A stretch of DNA of 64,000 bases from Desulfuromonas versatilis. GTDB taxonomy: Bacteria > Desulfobacterota > Desulfuromonadia > Desulfuromonadales > NIT-T3. The stretch lies in assembly GCF_019704135.1 (NCBI RefSeq), contig NZ_AP024355.1:3280001-3344000 (forward strand), given 5' to 3'. The position numbers were made by a program, and so were the translations under genes. Shown piece by piece: positions 7,139-15,258 of the stretch (position 1 is its first letter; every line of letters begins with the position of its first letter). The notes below the pieces were generated by a model. It saw only the letters and a program-made list of their open reading frames with translations. It made no database searches and was not told the DNA's origin.

Positions 7139-8920
7139 TTACATCCGCAGGCGCACCTTCTCGGGGCTCAACCGCTGTTCGAGGCGGTTGGCGAGGATGC
7201 TCATGGCGTAGCAGCAGACGAAATAGAGGATGGCCACCGTGCAGTAGATCTCGAAGGGGTAGATCATCAGCCGGTTGTTGAGCCCCTGGGCGACGAAGGT
7301 CAGCTCGAGCACGCCGATGACGTAGGCCAGCGAGGTATCCTTGAAGATGGCGATGAACTGGCCGACGATGGCCGGGATCATCTGCTTGAGGGCCTGGGGC
7401 AGGACGACGTAGCGCATGGTGCGGTAATAGTTCAGCCCGGTGGAGAGCGCCGCCTCGACCTGCCCGGGGGGGATGTTCTGGATGCCGCCGCGGACGATCT
7501 CGGCCAGGTAGGCGCCGGTGAAGACGGTCAGGGCGATGGTGGCGCTCCAGAAAACGTTCAGATAGGTCCCGGTAAAGATCGGCAAAAAGAAATAGACCCA
7601 GAAGATCACCATGATCAGCGGCGTGCCGCGGATGACCTCGATGTACAGAGTGCAGGGCAGGCTCAGGATGCGGTTTTTCGCCCGGCGCCCCAACCCGACC
7701 AGCAGGCCGATGCCGAAACTGACGGTGATGGCGATCAGCGCCATCAGCACCGAGAAGCTCAGGCCCCCCAGCCCCATGAACAGCTCGCTCTCGTCCCCTT
7801 GCGGGAAACGCCAGATCAGCAGGGTGCGCAGGTTGTCGAAGGCGATCTGCCACTTGAGCCCCGCCAGGCCGCTCAGGGTCATGTACAGCAGGTAGACCAC
7901 CGCCGCCATGAACGCGCCCTTGGAGGCCAGGGTCAGCACCTTGGTGAGCCCCAGGCGCACCTGGCGCAGGGCGGCGCGCAGCGGCGAATAGCGCAGCGAC
8001 TGGGAGCGCGGGGCCAGCACCAGGGAGACGGGGTGAGCGAGGGCGCGCCAGAGCATCTCGAAAGGCCAGAAAAACACGTCGGCCAGCCGGTAGCCGAGGG
8101 TGCGCTGGTTCGGCGAGACCACCTGCAGGCGCAGGTTGACCATGTTGAGGATCGCCGAGATCGTCAGCGACAGCGCAAGGTAGATCAGGGTGGCCGCGGT
8201 GGTTGCTTCGAACCCCTTGAAGGTCAGCGATTCGATCTGCTGGGACTGCCAGCAGAGCTCGGCCACGCCCACCACCATCGCCAGCGAGGAGTTCTTCATG
8301 TTGTTGAGAAACTCGCTGCCCAGCGGCGGGATGATGGCCCGGAAGGCGAGCGGCAGGATGATCGTGCGCAGCGCCTGGAAATAGCTCAGCCCCGAAGAGT
8401 AGGCGGCCTCGAGCAGCCCCTTGGGGATCGACTGCAGCCCGGCGCGAATGACCTCGGCCATGAACGCCCCGGTGTAGATCGACAGGCCGAGGGTTGCGCT
8501 CCAGAGTTCGAAATTGTGGGCGAAGACCCAGTCGCGGGCGACTTCGGGCAGCGCCATGGGGAAGGCGAAGTACCAGAAGAACAGCTGGATCAGCAGCGGC
8601 GTGTTGCGAAAGAACTCGACGTAAGCCGACGACACCCAGTAAAGGGGCTTGAAGTGGGAAAGCCGCCCCAGGCCGAACAGGGTGCCCAGCAGCAGGGCCG
8701 CGCCGGAGCTGACCAGGGTGATGTAGAGGGTGAGCTTGAGCCCGGAAAGCAGGTTGAGCCCCAGGTTTTCGCCATAGGTGGGGTTGACGGTGTAGAGCAC
8801 GCTCCAGTCGAAGTCGTAGCCGAAATCGAACACCCAGCCCCAGTAATACACCATGACGGCGGCGATGCCGAACAGCACCAGGTACTGCGCCCAGACTTTT
8901 TCAATCCACTTTCGAAACAT
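7139..8920 (-). CDS. Amino acid ABC transporter, two permease domains fused in one protein
   Basis: This 593-aa inner-membrane protein holds two complete polar-amino-acid permease domains in tandem, at about residues 60-270 and 380-585. Each has its own EAA loop for the ATPase: EAAYSSGLSYFQALRTIILP in the first and EAALSTGLNYYRTMRYVVLP in the second. Each also has the family's FRNTPLLIQ / IRGTPLIMV segment. In the usual Glu/Asp system these are two proteins, GltJ and GltK. An extra linker with membrane helices (about 275-385) joins them. ATG 8920 was chosen; GTG at 8923 is also possible. The gene follows the ATPase and binding protein genes but sits behind a strong terminator. Confidence 0.9.
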   Translation of the reverse strand: MFRKWIEKVWAQYLVLFGIAAVMVYYWGWVFDFGYDFDWSVLYTVNPTYGENLGLNLLSGLKLTLYITLVSSGAALLLGTLFGLGRLSHFKPLYWVSSAYVEFFRNTPLLIQLFFWYFAFPMALPEVARDWVFAHNFELWSATLGLSIYTGAFMAEVIRAGLQSIPKGLLEAAYSSGLSYFQALRTIILPLAFRAIIPPLGSEFLNNMKNSSLAMVVGVAELCWQSQQIESLTFKGFEATTAATLIYLALSLTISAILNMVNLRLQVVSPNQRTLGYRLADVFFWPFEMLWRALAHPVSLVLAPRSQSLRYSPLRAALRQVRLGLTKVLTLASKGAFMAAVVYLLYMTLSGLAGLKWQIAFDNLRTLLIWRFPQGDESELFMGLGGLSFSVLMALIAITVSFGIGLLVGLGRRAKNRILSLPCTLYIEVIRGTPLIMVIFWVYFFLPIFTGTYLNVFWSATIALTVFTGAYLAEIVRGGIQNIPPGQVEAALSTGLNYYRTMRYVVLPQALKQMIPAIVGQFIAIFKDTSLAYVIGVLELTFVAQGLNNRLMIYPFEIYCTVAILYFVCCYAMSILANRLEQRLSPEKVRLRM

Positions 8921-8959
8921 CACTTCTCACTCAACATCCCCGCGGGTGGGGTGATTGAC

Positions 8960-8994
8960 AAAAAAACTCCCTCTCCCCGGGGGGGGAGAGGGAG
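8960..8994 (-). terminator. Strong intrinsic terminator between binding-protein and permease genes
   Basis: A perfect 12-bp stem (8967-8978 CTCCCTCTCCCC with 8983-8994 GGGGAGAGGGAG) has a GGGG loop and is followed on the minus strand by seven T residues (8960-8966). It sits inside the operon, 22 bp after the binding-protein stop. It should limit permease expression relative to the binding protein. C/G-rich hairpins of similar sequence occur elsewhere in the window (about 21458 and 30908). Confidence 0.88.
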
Positions 8995-9016
8995 CGAACG
9001 GATCAGCCGCCGATGC

Positions 9017-9844
9017 TTACGGCCACATTTCGACCTTGCGGGTCAGCGGGAAGGAATAGGGGGTCTCCGGCCCGTACCACTTGTCGTAGATCTGCTTGTA
9101 GGTGCCGTCGTTCCACATGTCCTGCAGGGTGAAGTTGACCGCGTCGCGCCAGGCCGAGTCGTTCTCCGGCAGGCCGATGCCGTAGGGCTCGTCGCTGAAG
9201 AAGTCGCCCACCAGCTCGAACTCGCCGGGGGCCTGGGCGGCATAGCCGAGCAGGATGGTGCTGTCGGTGGACCAGCCGGCCACCCGGCCCATGCGCAGGG
9301 CCTGGAAGCACTCGGATTCTTTCTGGAAGCTGATGACGTTCTTCTCGAAATCGGGGTCGCCCAGTTCTTTGAGCAGGTTCTTCACGTTGAGTTCGCTCGT
9401 GGTCCCCTGCATGGTGGCGATCTTCTTGCCGACGAAATCCTTGTGATCCTTGAACTGCCCTTTTTTGGAGAGGATCTTCTGTCCGTCGAAGAAATAGGTG
9501 ATGGAGAAGTCGATGGACTTGTCGCGCTCGCGCTTGTGGGTCATGTTGGCCACCGACATGTCGATGCGCCCCTGCTGCACGAAGGCGATGCGGGTCTTGT
9601 TGGTCACCGGCACGCGCTCGAGCTTGACGCCGAGGCGCTTGGCGATCTCTTCGGCGATATCGACGTCGAAGCCGACCCATTCCTTCTTGTCGTTGTAGAA
9701 GGCGCCGGGGATCGAGTCGGTCATGATGCCGGCACGAACCACCTTGTCCTTCATCACCTGGTCGTAGGTGGGACCGGCGACGGCGGCCTGGGCCCAGGCC
9801 AGAACCAGGACGAGGGCCGCGATCAGATACTTGGGTTTGCGCAT
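9017..9844 (-). CDS. Glutamate/aspartate-type amino acid ABC transporter substrate-binding protein
   Basis: This 275-aa periplasmic binding protein of the SBP_bac_3 family starts with the signal peptide MRKPKYLIAALVLVLAWAQAAVA. The mature chain has VVRAGIMTDSIPGAFYNDKK, then WVGFDVDIAEEIAKRLGVK, the standard ligand-pocket pattern, and later IDMSVANMTHKRERDKSIDFS. An AGGAGG Shine-Dalgarno lies 6 nt upstream of ATG 9844. It lies between the ATPase and the fused permease gene, separated from the latter by a terminator. Specificity for acidic amino acids is likely from overall resemblance to GltI but not proven. Confidence 0.92.
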   Translation of the reverse strand: MRKPKYLIAALVLVLAWAQAAVAGPTYDQVMKDKVVRAGIMTDSIPGAFYNDKKEWVGFDVDIAEEIAKRLGVKLERVPVTNKTRIAFVQQGRIDMSVANMTHKRERDKSIDFSITYFFDGQKILSKKGQFKDHKDFVGKKIATMQGTTSELNVKNLLKELGDPDFEKNVISFQKESECFQALRMGRVAGWSTDSTILLGYAAQAPGEFELVGDFFSDEPYGIGLPENDSAWRDAVNFTLQDMWNDGTYKQIYDKWYGPETPYSFPLTRKVEMWP

Positions 9845-9923
9845 GTCGTTCCTCCTGTACTGAAAATTGGACAAATAGGCCGCAACAGCCACCCGAGGCT
9901 GCCGGCCGAGCCACGAAACGGGT

Positions 9924-10652
9924 TCAGTGCGACAGGATCTTGCTCAAGAAGGACTTGGTCCTTTCGTTCTGCGGGTTGGAGAAGAACGCCTCGGGGTTGT
10001 TCTCCTCGACGATGCGCCCGGCGTCCATGAAGATCACCCGGTCGGCCACCTCGCGGGCGAAGCCCATCTCGTGGGTGACGCAGACCATGGTCATCCCCTC
10101 GCGGGCCAGCCCCTTCATGACGTCGAGCACCTCGTTGATCATCTCCGGGTCGAGGGCGCTGGTCGGCTCGTCGAAGAGCATGATCTTCGGCTTCATGGCC
10201 AGCCCGCGGGCGATGGCCACCCGCTGCTGCTGCCCTCCGGAGAGCTGGCTCGGGTACGACTCGGCCTTGTCGGGGATGTTGACCTTGGCGAGCAGGTCGC
10301 GGGCCAGCTTCTCCGCCTCGTTTTTCGGCATCTTGCGTACCATGCAGGGGGCCAGGGTGATGTTCTCCAGCACCGTCATGTGCGGATAGAGGTTGAACTG
10401 CTGGAAGACGAAGCCGACCTCGGCGCGCAGCAGGGTCAGATTGGTCTTCGGGTCGTCGAGAGCGACGCCGTCGACCACCACCTTCCCCTTCTGGATCGGC
10501 TCGAGACGGTTGATGGTGCGGATCAGGGTACTCTTGCCCGAACCGCTCGGCCCGCAGATGACCACCACCTCCCCCTGCTTGACGTGCAGGTTGATGTCGT
10601 TGAGCACATGCAGCTGATGGAACCACTTGTTGACGTTTTCAAAGCGAATCAA
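9924..10652 (-). CDS. Amino acid ABC transporter ATP-binding protein (GltL/GlnQ type)
   Basis: This ~242-aa cytoplasmic ATPase powers the adjacent importer. It has Walker [11 protein letters not shown]-loop [13 protein letters not shown], signature LSGGQQQR, Walker [13 protein letters not shown] and H-loop VTHEMGF, all canonical for the polar amino acid family. The start is not certain: I prefer TTG at 10652, because GGGAG lies about 10 nt upstream and the product then begins (M)IRFENVNKW like its relatives. A GTG at 10676 is the alternative. It is the first gene of the operon ATPase, binding protein, fused permease. Confidence 0.93.
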   Translation of the reverse strand: MIRFENVNKWFHQLHVLNDINLHVKQGEVVVICGPSGSGKSTLIRTINRLEPIQKGKVVVDGVALDDPKTNLTLLRAEVGFVFQQFNLYPHMTVLENITLAPCMVRKMPKNEAEKLARDLLAKVNIPDKAESYPSQLSGGQQQRVAIARGLAMKPKIMLFDEPTSALDPEMINEVLDVMKGLAREGMTMVCVTHEMGFAREVADRVIFMDAGRIVEENNPEAFFSNPQNERTKSFLSKILSH

Positions 10653-10772
10653 GGATCTGCATCTCCCGGGGCGCACCCAGCCGGGTCAAGCCTGCCCGAG
10701 CCGCCCGCCAAAAGGAAATCGGTCTTACCAATTGCCCAAAGTGAACCTTATACCACAAAATTTTCCGAGAGC

Positions 10773-11831
10773 CTACGACGCCGCGGCGACTTCGCAGACA
10801 TCCTGCAGCAAAGCCTCCACATCGGCCTCGGTGGTGCTCCAGGAGCACATCAACCGGGCGTGACCCGAACCGATAAAGGTATAGAAATACCAGCCGCGCT
10901 CGTTCAGGGCCCGAATCATCGGCTCGGGCATGCTGACGAACACCGCGTTGGCCTCGCAGGGGTGACTGAGTTCGACCCCGGGCACCAGCTTCAACCCCTC
11001 GGCCAGCAGGCGCGCGCAGTGGTTGGCGTGGGCGGCGTTGCGCAGCAGGGCGCCGTTTTCCAGCAGGCCGATCCAGGGGGCCGAGAGAAAACGCATCTTC
11101 GAGGCGAGCTGCCCCGATTGCTTGCAGCGGTAGTCGAATTCGCAGGCGAGCTCCTTGTTGAAAAAGACCACCGCCTCGCCCAGAGCCAGGCCGTTTTTGG
11201 CCCCGCCGAAGGTCAATACGTCGACCCCGGCCTTCCAGGTGATCTCCTTGGGGGCCACCTGCAGGGAGGCCAGGGCATTGGCGAAACGGGCCCCGTCCAT
11301 GTGCAGGCGCAGGGAAAGCCGGCGGCACAACTCGCCCACCTCGCCGAGCTGAGCGGGCGTATAGACCGTCCCCAGTTCGGTAGCTTGGGTGATGGAGAGG
11401 GCCTTGGGCTTGGGGTAATGGATGTCCTTGCGCCGATTGACCGTGTGTTCCACCGCCTTGAGATCGACCTTGCCGTGCTCGCCGGGCACCAGCAGGATCT
11501 TGGTGCCGTTGGAGAAGAATTCCGTGGCCCCGCACTCGTCGGTCTCCACGTGGGCCATCTCGTGGCAGATGATGCTGTGGTAGGAATGACAGAGGGCGGA
11601 AAGGGCCAGGGAATTGGCCGCGGTGCCGTTGAAGACGAAAAAGACCTGGCAGTCGGTTTCGAAGAAATCGCGGATCAGGTTGCAGGCCCTGGTGGTCCAG
11701 GGATCGTCCCCGTAGGAATTGGCATATCCATGATTGACCGCCGCCATCGCCTGCCAGGCCTCGGCGCAGATCCCCGAATAATTGTCGCTGGCGAACTGGT
11801 TTTTCAAAGGCTTCTCGATTGTCGAATTCAT
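10773..11831 (-). CDS. ltaE: Low-specificity L-threonine aldolase (PLP-dependent)
   Basis: A 352-aa fold-type I PLP enzyme of the beta-eliminating lyase group that should cleave L-threonine or allo-threonine to glycine and acetaldehyde. Visible marks are FVFNGTAANSLAL (cofactor phosphate region), LHMDGARFANA with Asp179 facing the PLP ring nitrogen, and DVLTFGGAKNGLALGEA with Lys212 as the Schiff-base lysine. No clear Shine-Dalgarno precedes ATG 11831. It stands alone on the minus strand with a hairpin just upstream. Length and motifs agree with the family; exact substrate stereochemistry is not visible. Confidence 0.9.
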   Translation of the reverse strand: MNSTIEKPLKNQFASDNYSGICAEAWQAMAAVNHGYANSYGDDPWTTRACNLIRDFFETDCQVFFVFNGTAANSLALSALCHSYHSIICHEMAHVETDECGATEFFSNGTKILLVPGEHGKVDLKAVEHTVNRRKDIHYPKPKALSITQATELGTVYTPAQLGEVGELCRRLSLRLHMDGARFANALASLQVAPKEITWKAGVDVLTFGGAKNGLALGEAVVFFNKELACEFDYRCKQSGQLASKMRFLSAPWIGLLENGALLRNAAHANHCARLLAEGLKLVPGVELSHPCEANAVFVSMPEPMIRALNERGWYFYTFIGSGHARLMCSWSTTEADVEALLQDVCEVAAAS

Positions 11832-12301
11832 GATTTATTCGGTTGTGTCTGGACAGAGAATCGTAAAACGGGGAGCCGGAACCGCTCCCCGGGCCGCCAG
11901 AGATCGTGCCACAACCCTTGTTTGGAGGCAAGAAAAAGATTTTAATCCAGCGAAATACCAAGCAAATGAAGGAAATCTCAACGGATAGAATACCGCGGCC
12001 TGTCAACAGGGACGCCAACCCGCCGGGCCGCCCTGATCGAACCCCGCAGGGAGTACACTGTATACATCAGGTTTTCCCCACAGCCCTCGGCCAGGGGCTT
12101 AACTACCTGAAATTACATCGCCCAAAACACCTGACTATTTTTTGGGCAAATCGCTAATTCCTTCAAAGAAATGACTCCTTGGACCCTGCCATGGGGTTTG
12201 TCCAAAGAGTTATTCACAGGGCGTGTGGAAAAGCCGGTGCCATTTCTGGGCCCGGTCAAATTTCCGCTTTGCCGACGGCCACTTGCCCCGAGACAGGAGG
12301 T
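11832..12301. other. Gene-free region between etfA and ltaE with hairpins and DnaA-box-like sites
   Basis: There is no credible gene in 470 bp. An 8-bp stem (CGGGGAGC 11869-11876, GCTCCCCG 11884-11891) followed on the minus strand by TTTT may terminate etfA read-through before ltaE. GCCCAAAA / TTTTGGGC (12120-12147) is a second inverted repeat. TTATTCACA (12210-12218) and, inverted, TGTGGAAAA (12224-12232) both match the DnaA-box consensus TTWTNCACA and face each other 5 bp apart. Confidence 0.45.
11869..11891 (-). terminator. Probable weak terminator upstream of ltaE
   Basis: Stem CGGGGAGC/GCTCCCCG with a 7-nt loop and a short TTTT tract on the minus strand. It lies 38 bp before the ltaE start, so it would stop transcripts arriving from etfA or act as an attenuator. 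Confidence 0.5.
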
Positions 12302-13231
12302 TCAGGCGCCCCGCAGGGCCTTGACCCTCTCGGTCAGGGCCGGGACGAACTGCTTGAGGTCGGCCACCACCAGCACGTCGGCCACCTCGCCGATGGGCGC
12401 CTCCTTGTCGGTGTTGACCGCCAGGATGAAGCCGGATTTCTTCATCCCCGCCAGGTGCTGGATCGCCCCGGAGATGCCGCAGGCCACGTACAGCCTGGGC
12501 GCCACCGTCTGCCCCGTGGTGCCGACCTGGCGGCTGTGGTCGAGCCATTCGGCATCGACCACCGGGCGGCTGGCGCCCAGTTCGCCCCCCAGCGCCTTGG
12601 CCAGCGCGGCGATCATCTCCACGTTCTCCTTTTTGCCGATGCCGCGCCCGGCGCTGACGATGATCTCGGCCCGGGTCAGATCGACGGCGGCCTTTTGCGC
12701 GGCTTCGTAGCCAACGAATTCCAGGCCGCCGGCCGCTGCCTGGATGCTGAGCGGTTTGACCTCCGGGGTGCCGGCGGGCTCGCCGGGCAGGCTGAAGGCT
12801 CCGGCCTGCAGGGTGACCACGGTGCGTGCGCTGGCGGGCTTCAGGGTGCGGCGCAGCTTGGCGTTGCAGGCCGGCACCACAAAGGCGCCCTCGGCGTAGT
12901 CGAGCACCTCGGAGGCCTGCGCGCACTTCAGCGCCAGGGCCAGCCGCGGAGCCAGGTCCCAGCCGTAGGAGGAGTGGGCGAGCACGATCAGCTCGGGCTG
13001 CTCCTGCTCGATGACCTGCAGCAGCAGCTGCTTGTGCAGCGCCGGGTTGAACTCGCCGGCGGCCTTGGCCTCGGCCAGGTAGAGCGGCCCGTCGAATCGG
13101 GGCAGGGCCGCCTCGCTGCCGACCAGGAACATCGCGGCCTGGGCGCCGATTTTCCGGGCGAAGGCCAGCAGCTCGTAGGTCGAGCCGAGCAGCTTGCCGT
13201 CGCGGTATTCACCAACCAGTAGAGCCTTCAT
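12302..13231 (-). CDS. etfA: Electron transfer flavoprotein alpha subunit, without an adjacent beta subunit
   Basis: EtfA (309 aa) normally pairs with EtfB to carry electrons from acyl-CoA dehydrogenases. The C-terminal FAD domain is clear: AEIIVSAGRGIGKKENVEM, SRPVVDAEWLDHSRQVGTTGQTV, YVACGISGAIQHLAGM and ILAVNTDKEAPIGEVADVLVVAD. AAGGAGG precedes ATG 13231 by 7 nt. Most genomes have etfB directly upstream; here the upstream 210 bp hold only repeats and a divergent MerR gene. It is divergent from that regulator and probably co-regulated with the fatty-acid genes to the right. Confidence 0.95.
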   Translation of the reverse strand: MKALLVGEYRDGKLLGSTYELLAFARKIGAQAAMFLVGSEAALPRFDGPLYLAEAKAAGEFNPALHKQLLLQVIEQEQPELIVLAHSSYGWDLAPRLALALKCAQASEVLDYAEGAFVVPACNAKLRRTLKPASARTVVTLQAGAFSLPGEPAGTPEVKPLSIQAAAGGLEFVGYEAAQKAAVDLTRAEIIVSAGRGIGKKENVEMIAALAKALGGELGASRPVVDAEWLDHSRQVGTTGQTVAPRLYVACGISGAIQHLAGMKKSGFILAVNTDKEAPIGEVADVLVVADLKQFVPALTERVKALRGA

Positions 13232-13247
13232 GGAAGACCTCCTTGGA

Positions 13248-13311
13248 ATTCAGGAGCCAGAATCCAGAAGCCGGCAGGGCTTTGCCTTCTGAATACCGGC
13301 TCCCGGATTCC
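13248..13311. repeat. Heptanucleotide-type repeat between etfA and the MerR gene
   Basis: Four degenerate 7-nt units (ATTCAGG, AGCCAGA, ATCCAGA, AGCCGGC; 13248-13275) are followed by a partly complementary arm ending near 13311. The same unit type recurs at 62023-62050. Confidence 0.6.
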
Positions 13312-13371
13312 CATGGACGCAGCAAGCTGCGGAGAATCGAACCCGCTTGGATTTATAATACCCGTTGCCGA

Positions 13372-13400
13372 TTGACATGCCCCGGCCTGGATGCTAAACA
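13372..13400 (+). promoter_or_regulatory. Promoter of the MerR-family gene
   Basis: A perfect -35 TTGACA (13372-13377) and a weak -10 TAAACA (13395-13400) are spaced 17 bp apart. Predicted transcription starts about 35 bp before the ATG, just ahead of the inverted repeat at 13417. Confidence 0.5.
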
Positions 13401-13416
13401 GTCTAATTAACTACCT

Positions 13417-13432
13417 CGACATTTAACGTAAA
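13417..13432. promoter_or_regulatory. Candidate LiuR-type operator
   Basis: Read on the minus strand this is TTTACGTTAAATGTCG, close to TTTACGTTTAAGTCAA found over the fadN promoter (21397-21412); 11 of 16 positions agree. It lies in the shared etfA/merR intergenic region, just downstream of the MerR promoter, which suits autorepression. The link to the LiuR family is from memory of that MerR group and needs a motif search. Confidence 0.5.
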
Positions 13433-13441
13433 GGTTATGCT

Positions 13442-13852
13442 ATGCAACCCTCCGCCGATGCGCCCGTCCAGATTGGCGAGGTGGCCCGCCGCCTGGGCAT
13501 CACCACCCGCACCATCCGCTATTACGAAGAGATCGGCCTGATGGGACCTCCCGAACGGCTGGTCGGAGGCACCCGGATGTACGGCCGGAACGACATCCTG
13601 CGCCTGCGCTTCATCCTCAAGCTCAAGGAACTGGGGATCACCCTCAAGGAGATGCAGGAGCTGGCGGAAAATTTCGACATCCACGATCAGAGCTTCGACA
13701 GGATCACCCCCAAGCTCCTGGAAATCCTCGATGGCCATATCGGCAAAGTCGACCAGAAAATCGCCAATCTCACCTCCCTGCGCAGGGAAATCGTCGACTA
13801 CCGGGACCGCATTGCGGAAATCCTCAGCGACCAGGCACCTCCGGCCCGCTGA
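13442..13852 (+). CDS. MerR-family transcriptional regulator, possibly LiuR-like
   Basis: A 136-aa DNA-binding regulator. The N-terminal winged helix-turn-helix reads QIGEVARRLGITTRTIRYYEEIGL (about 10-33), followed by the MerR helical wing (GGTRMYGRNDILRLRFILKLKELGITL) and a C-terminal dimerisation coiled coil. There is no cysteine pair for metal sensing, so an organic ligand such as an acyl-CoA is more likely. It is divergent from etfA and near a beta-oxidation cluster. LiuR regulators of branched-chain amino acid and fatty acid catabolism belong to this family, and matching inverted repeats occur here and at fadN. No good Shine-Dalgarno is seen. Confidence 0.85.
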   Translation: MQPSADAPVQIGEVARRLGITTRTIRYYEEIGLMGPPERLVGGTRMYGRNDILRLRFILKLKELGITLKEMQELAENFDIHDQSFDRITPKLLEILDGHIGKVDQKIANLTSLRREIVDYRDRIAEILSDQAPPAR

Positions 13853-13864
13853 ACTCCTTCATGA

Positions 13865-13873
13865 AGTTTACCA
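13865..13873 (+). repeat. Left copy of 9-bp target site duplication
   Basis: AGTTTACCA directly precedes the left inverted repeat of the IS. The identical right copy is at 15128-15136. It lies in codons 2-5 of the disrupted reading frame. Confidence 0.85.
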
Positions 13874-15127
13874 CACTGCTGTCTCATAGTTTGATCAAAA
13901 AATAGAAGGCCCGGAGACTCCAAAATGTTATAATGAGTTCGCCAAAACCATAATAACAATAAGGAGTTCCGAGCCGTGGCCCATTGTAGCACCGTTCTTT
14001 CTCAAATTGTACGAATTTTTCCGAGACATGAATTTCAATCCCTGGCGAACAAGCATCACGTCGGGCAGAAGTTTCGTTCGTTCTCCCGCTGGACCCAGTT
14101 TGTCGCCATGCTGACAGCACAGCTGACAGGTCGGAGCAGCCTGCGGGATGTCGTTGACAATCTCAGCGTTCAGGGCAGCAAGCTCTACCACTTGGGCGTC
14201 AAGGTGTTCAGCAGAGCCACCTTGGCGCGCTGTAACGAAAGTCAGCCGCACACTCTTTACGAAGAGCTGTTTCAGCGCCTGTTGGCCCGCTGCCAGTCAA
14301 TGGCGCCACGGAACAAAAGCTTCAAACTCGACGGAAAAATCTACCTGCTGGATGCTTCCCTGCTCGACCTGACACTCTCCCTGTTTCCTTGGGCCAAGTA
14401 CCAGAAGAACAAGGGGGCGGCCAAGCTTCATGTCGGGCTCGATGCCGACGGCTATTTACCCGCCTTTGTCGATCTGACCGAAGGCAAGGAGCATGAAATC
14501 AACCATGCCAGAGAGCTCGAACTCCCCAAGGGCTCCTATGTGGTCTTCGACCGAGGCTACACCGATTACACCTGGTATCAGGAACTGTGTGAGGACGGGG
14601 TATTCTTTGTCACCCGCCTCAAGAGCAACGCCATCGTCACGCCCGGCAAAAAACGCCGTGGCCGCAAGAGCCCGGGGGTGATCGAGGACCGAGAAATCCA
14701 TTTGGGCAAGCTGCCCGAAACCTTCCGCTTGGTCACGTATCGGGACGAGGAAACGGGCATCATTTACCAGTTCGTGACCAATGCCTTGGAGATCCCGGCC
14801 CAAACGGTGGCCGATCTTTACAAAGAACGCTGGCAGATCGAGCTCTTCTTCAAGTGGATCAAACAGAACCTGAAGGTGAAGAGCTTCTTGGGCACATCCA
14901 TGAACGCGGTGAAGACCCAGCTTTGGATCGCCCTATGTGCCTACTTGGTACTCTCGTTCCTGAAGTTCCAGTCGAAAGTCGGAGCTTCGTTACAGCGCAT
15001 GTTGCGGATATTACAGCTAAATTTATTCGAGAAGCGCGATTTAGAAGAGCTATTCAAGCCGTCTCCACGCAAAAACACTATACGAAACAATCAGTTAGCC
15101 CTGCTGTGAATTTGTGAGACAGCAGTG
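13874..15127 (+). mobile_element. IS4-family insertion sequence, apparently intact
   Basis: A 1254-bp element bounded by perfect 13-bp terminal inverted repeats, CACTGCTGTCTCA (13874-13886) and TGAGACAGCAGTG (15115-15127). It is flanked by a 9-bp direct repeat AGTTTACCA. It carries one full-length transposase gene. The lower GC content than its surroundings fits recent arrival. Intact ends, target duplication and an open transposase frame suggest it may still be mobile. Confidence 0.93.
13976..15109 (+). CDS. IS4-family DDE transposase
   Basis: A 377-aa transposase. The DDE catalytic residues appear as LLDAS (Asp126), VVFDRGYTDY (Asp192) and YKERWQIELFFKWIK (Glu289). The last contains the IS4-family signature Y-(2)-R-(3)-E-(6)-K (Y282, R285, E289, K296). 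The start is GTG 13976, supported by AAGGAG 9 nt upstream; a TATAAT box lies at 13929-13934. The C-terminus ends just inside the right inverted repeat. All catalytic residues are present, so activity is likely. Confidence 0.95.
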   Translation: MAHCSTVLSQIVRIFPRHEFQSLANKHHVGQKFRSFSRWTQFVAMLTAQLTGRSSLRDVVDNLSVQGSKLYHLGVKVFSRATLARCNESQPHTLYEELFQRLLARCQSMAPRNKSFKLDGKIYLLDASLLDLTLSLFPWAKYQKNKGAAKLHVGLDADGYLPAFVDLTEGKEHEINHARELELPKGSYVVFDRGYTDYTWYQELCEDGVFFVTRLKSNAIVTPGKKRRGRKSPGVIEDREIHLGKLPETFRLVTYRDEETGIIYQFVTNALEIPAQTVADLYKERWQIELFFKWIKQNLKVKSFLGTSMNAVKTQLWIALCAYLVLSFLKFQSKVGASLQRMLRILQLNLFEKRDLEELFKPSPRKNTIRNNQLALL

Positions 15128-15136
15128 AGTTTACCA
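15128..15136 (+). repeat. Right copy of 9-bp target site duplication
   Basis: AGTTTACCA directly follows the right inverted repeat of the IS and matches the left copy at 13865-13873 exactly. Confidence 0.85.
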
Positions 15137-15258
15137 CCGAAATCGAGGTTCGCTTCACCGAAGGCCGCACCCTGATGGCCTGCTACGCTTAGCGCCAGCG
15201 GCAAGAGCGATCCGCGCCCCGAAACACTGTGGGTCGACCCCGAGCAGGAAAAACTGAT

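Noticed and set aside
6995-10030. A plus-strand open frame of about 1000 codons across the amino-acid importer genes
   Set aside because: It is antisense to three clearly recognisable ABC genes. Its product is rich in Gly, Gln, His, Asp and Arg, as expected from the complement of GC-rich coding DNA, and it has no domains or ribosome-binding site.
13976-15109. The IS as part of a composite transposon with the fatty-acid genes
   Set aside because: Only one copy of this IS occurs in the window, and its own target duplication flanks it directly.
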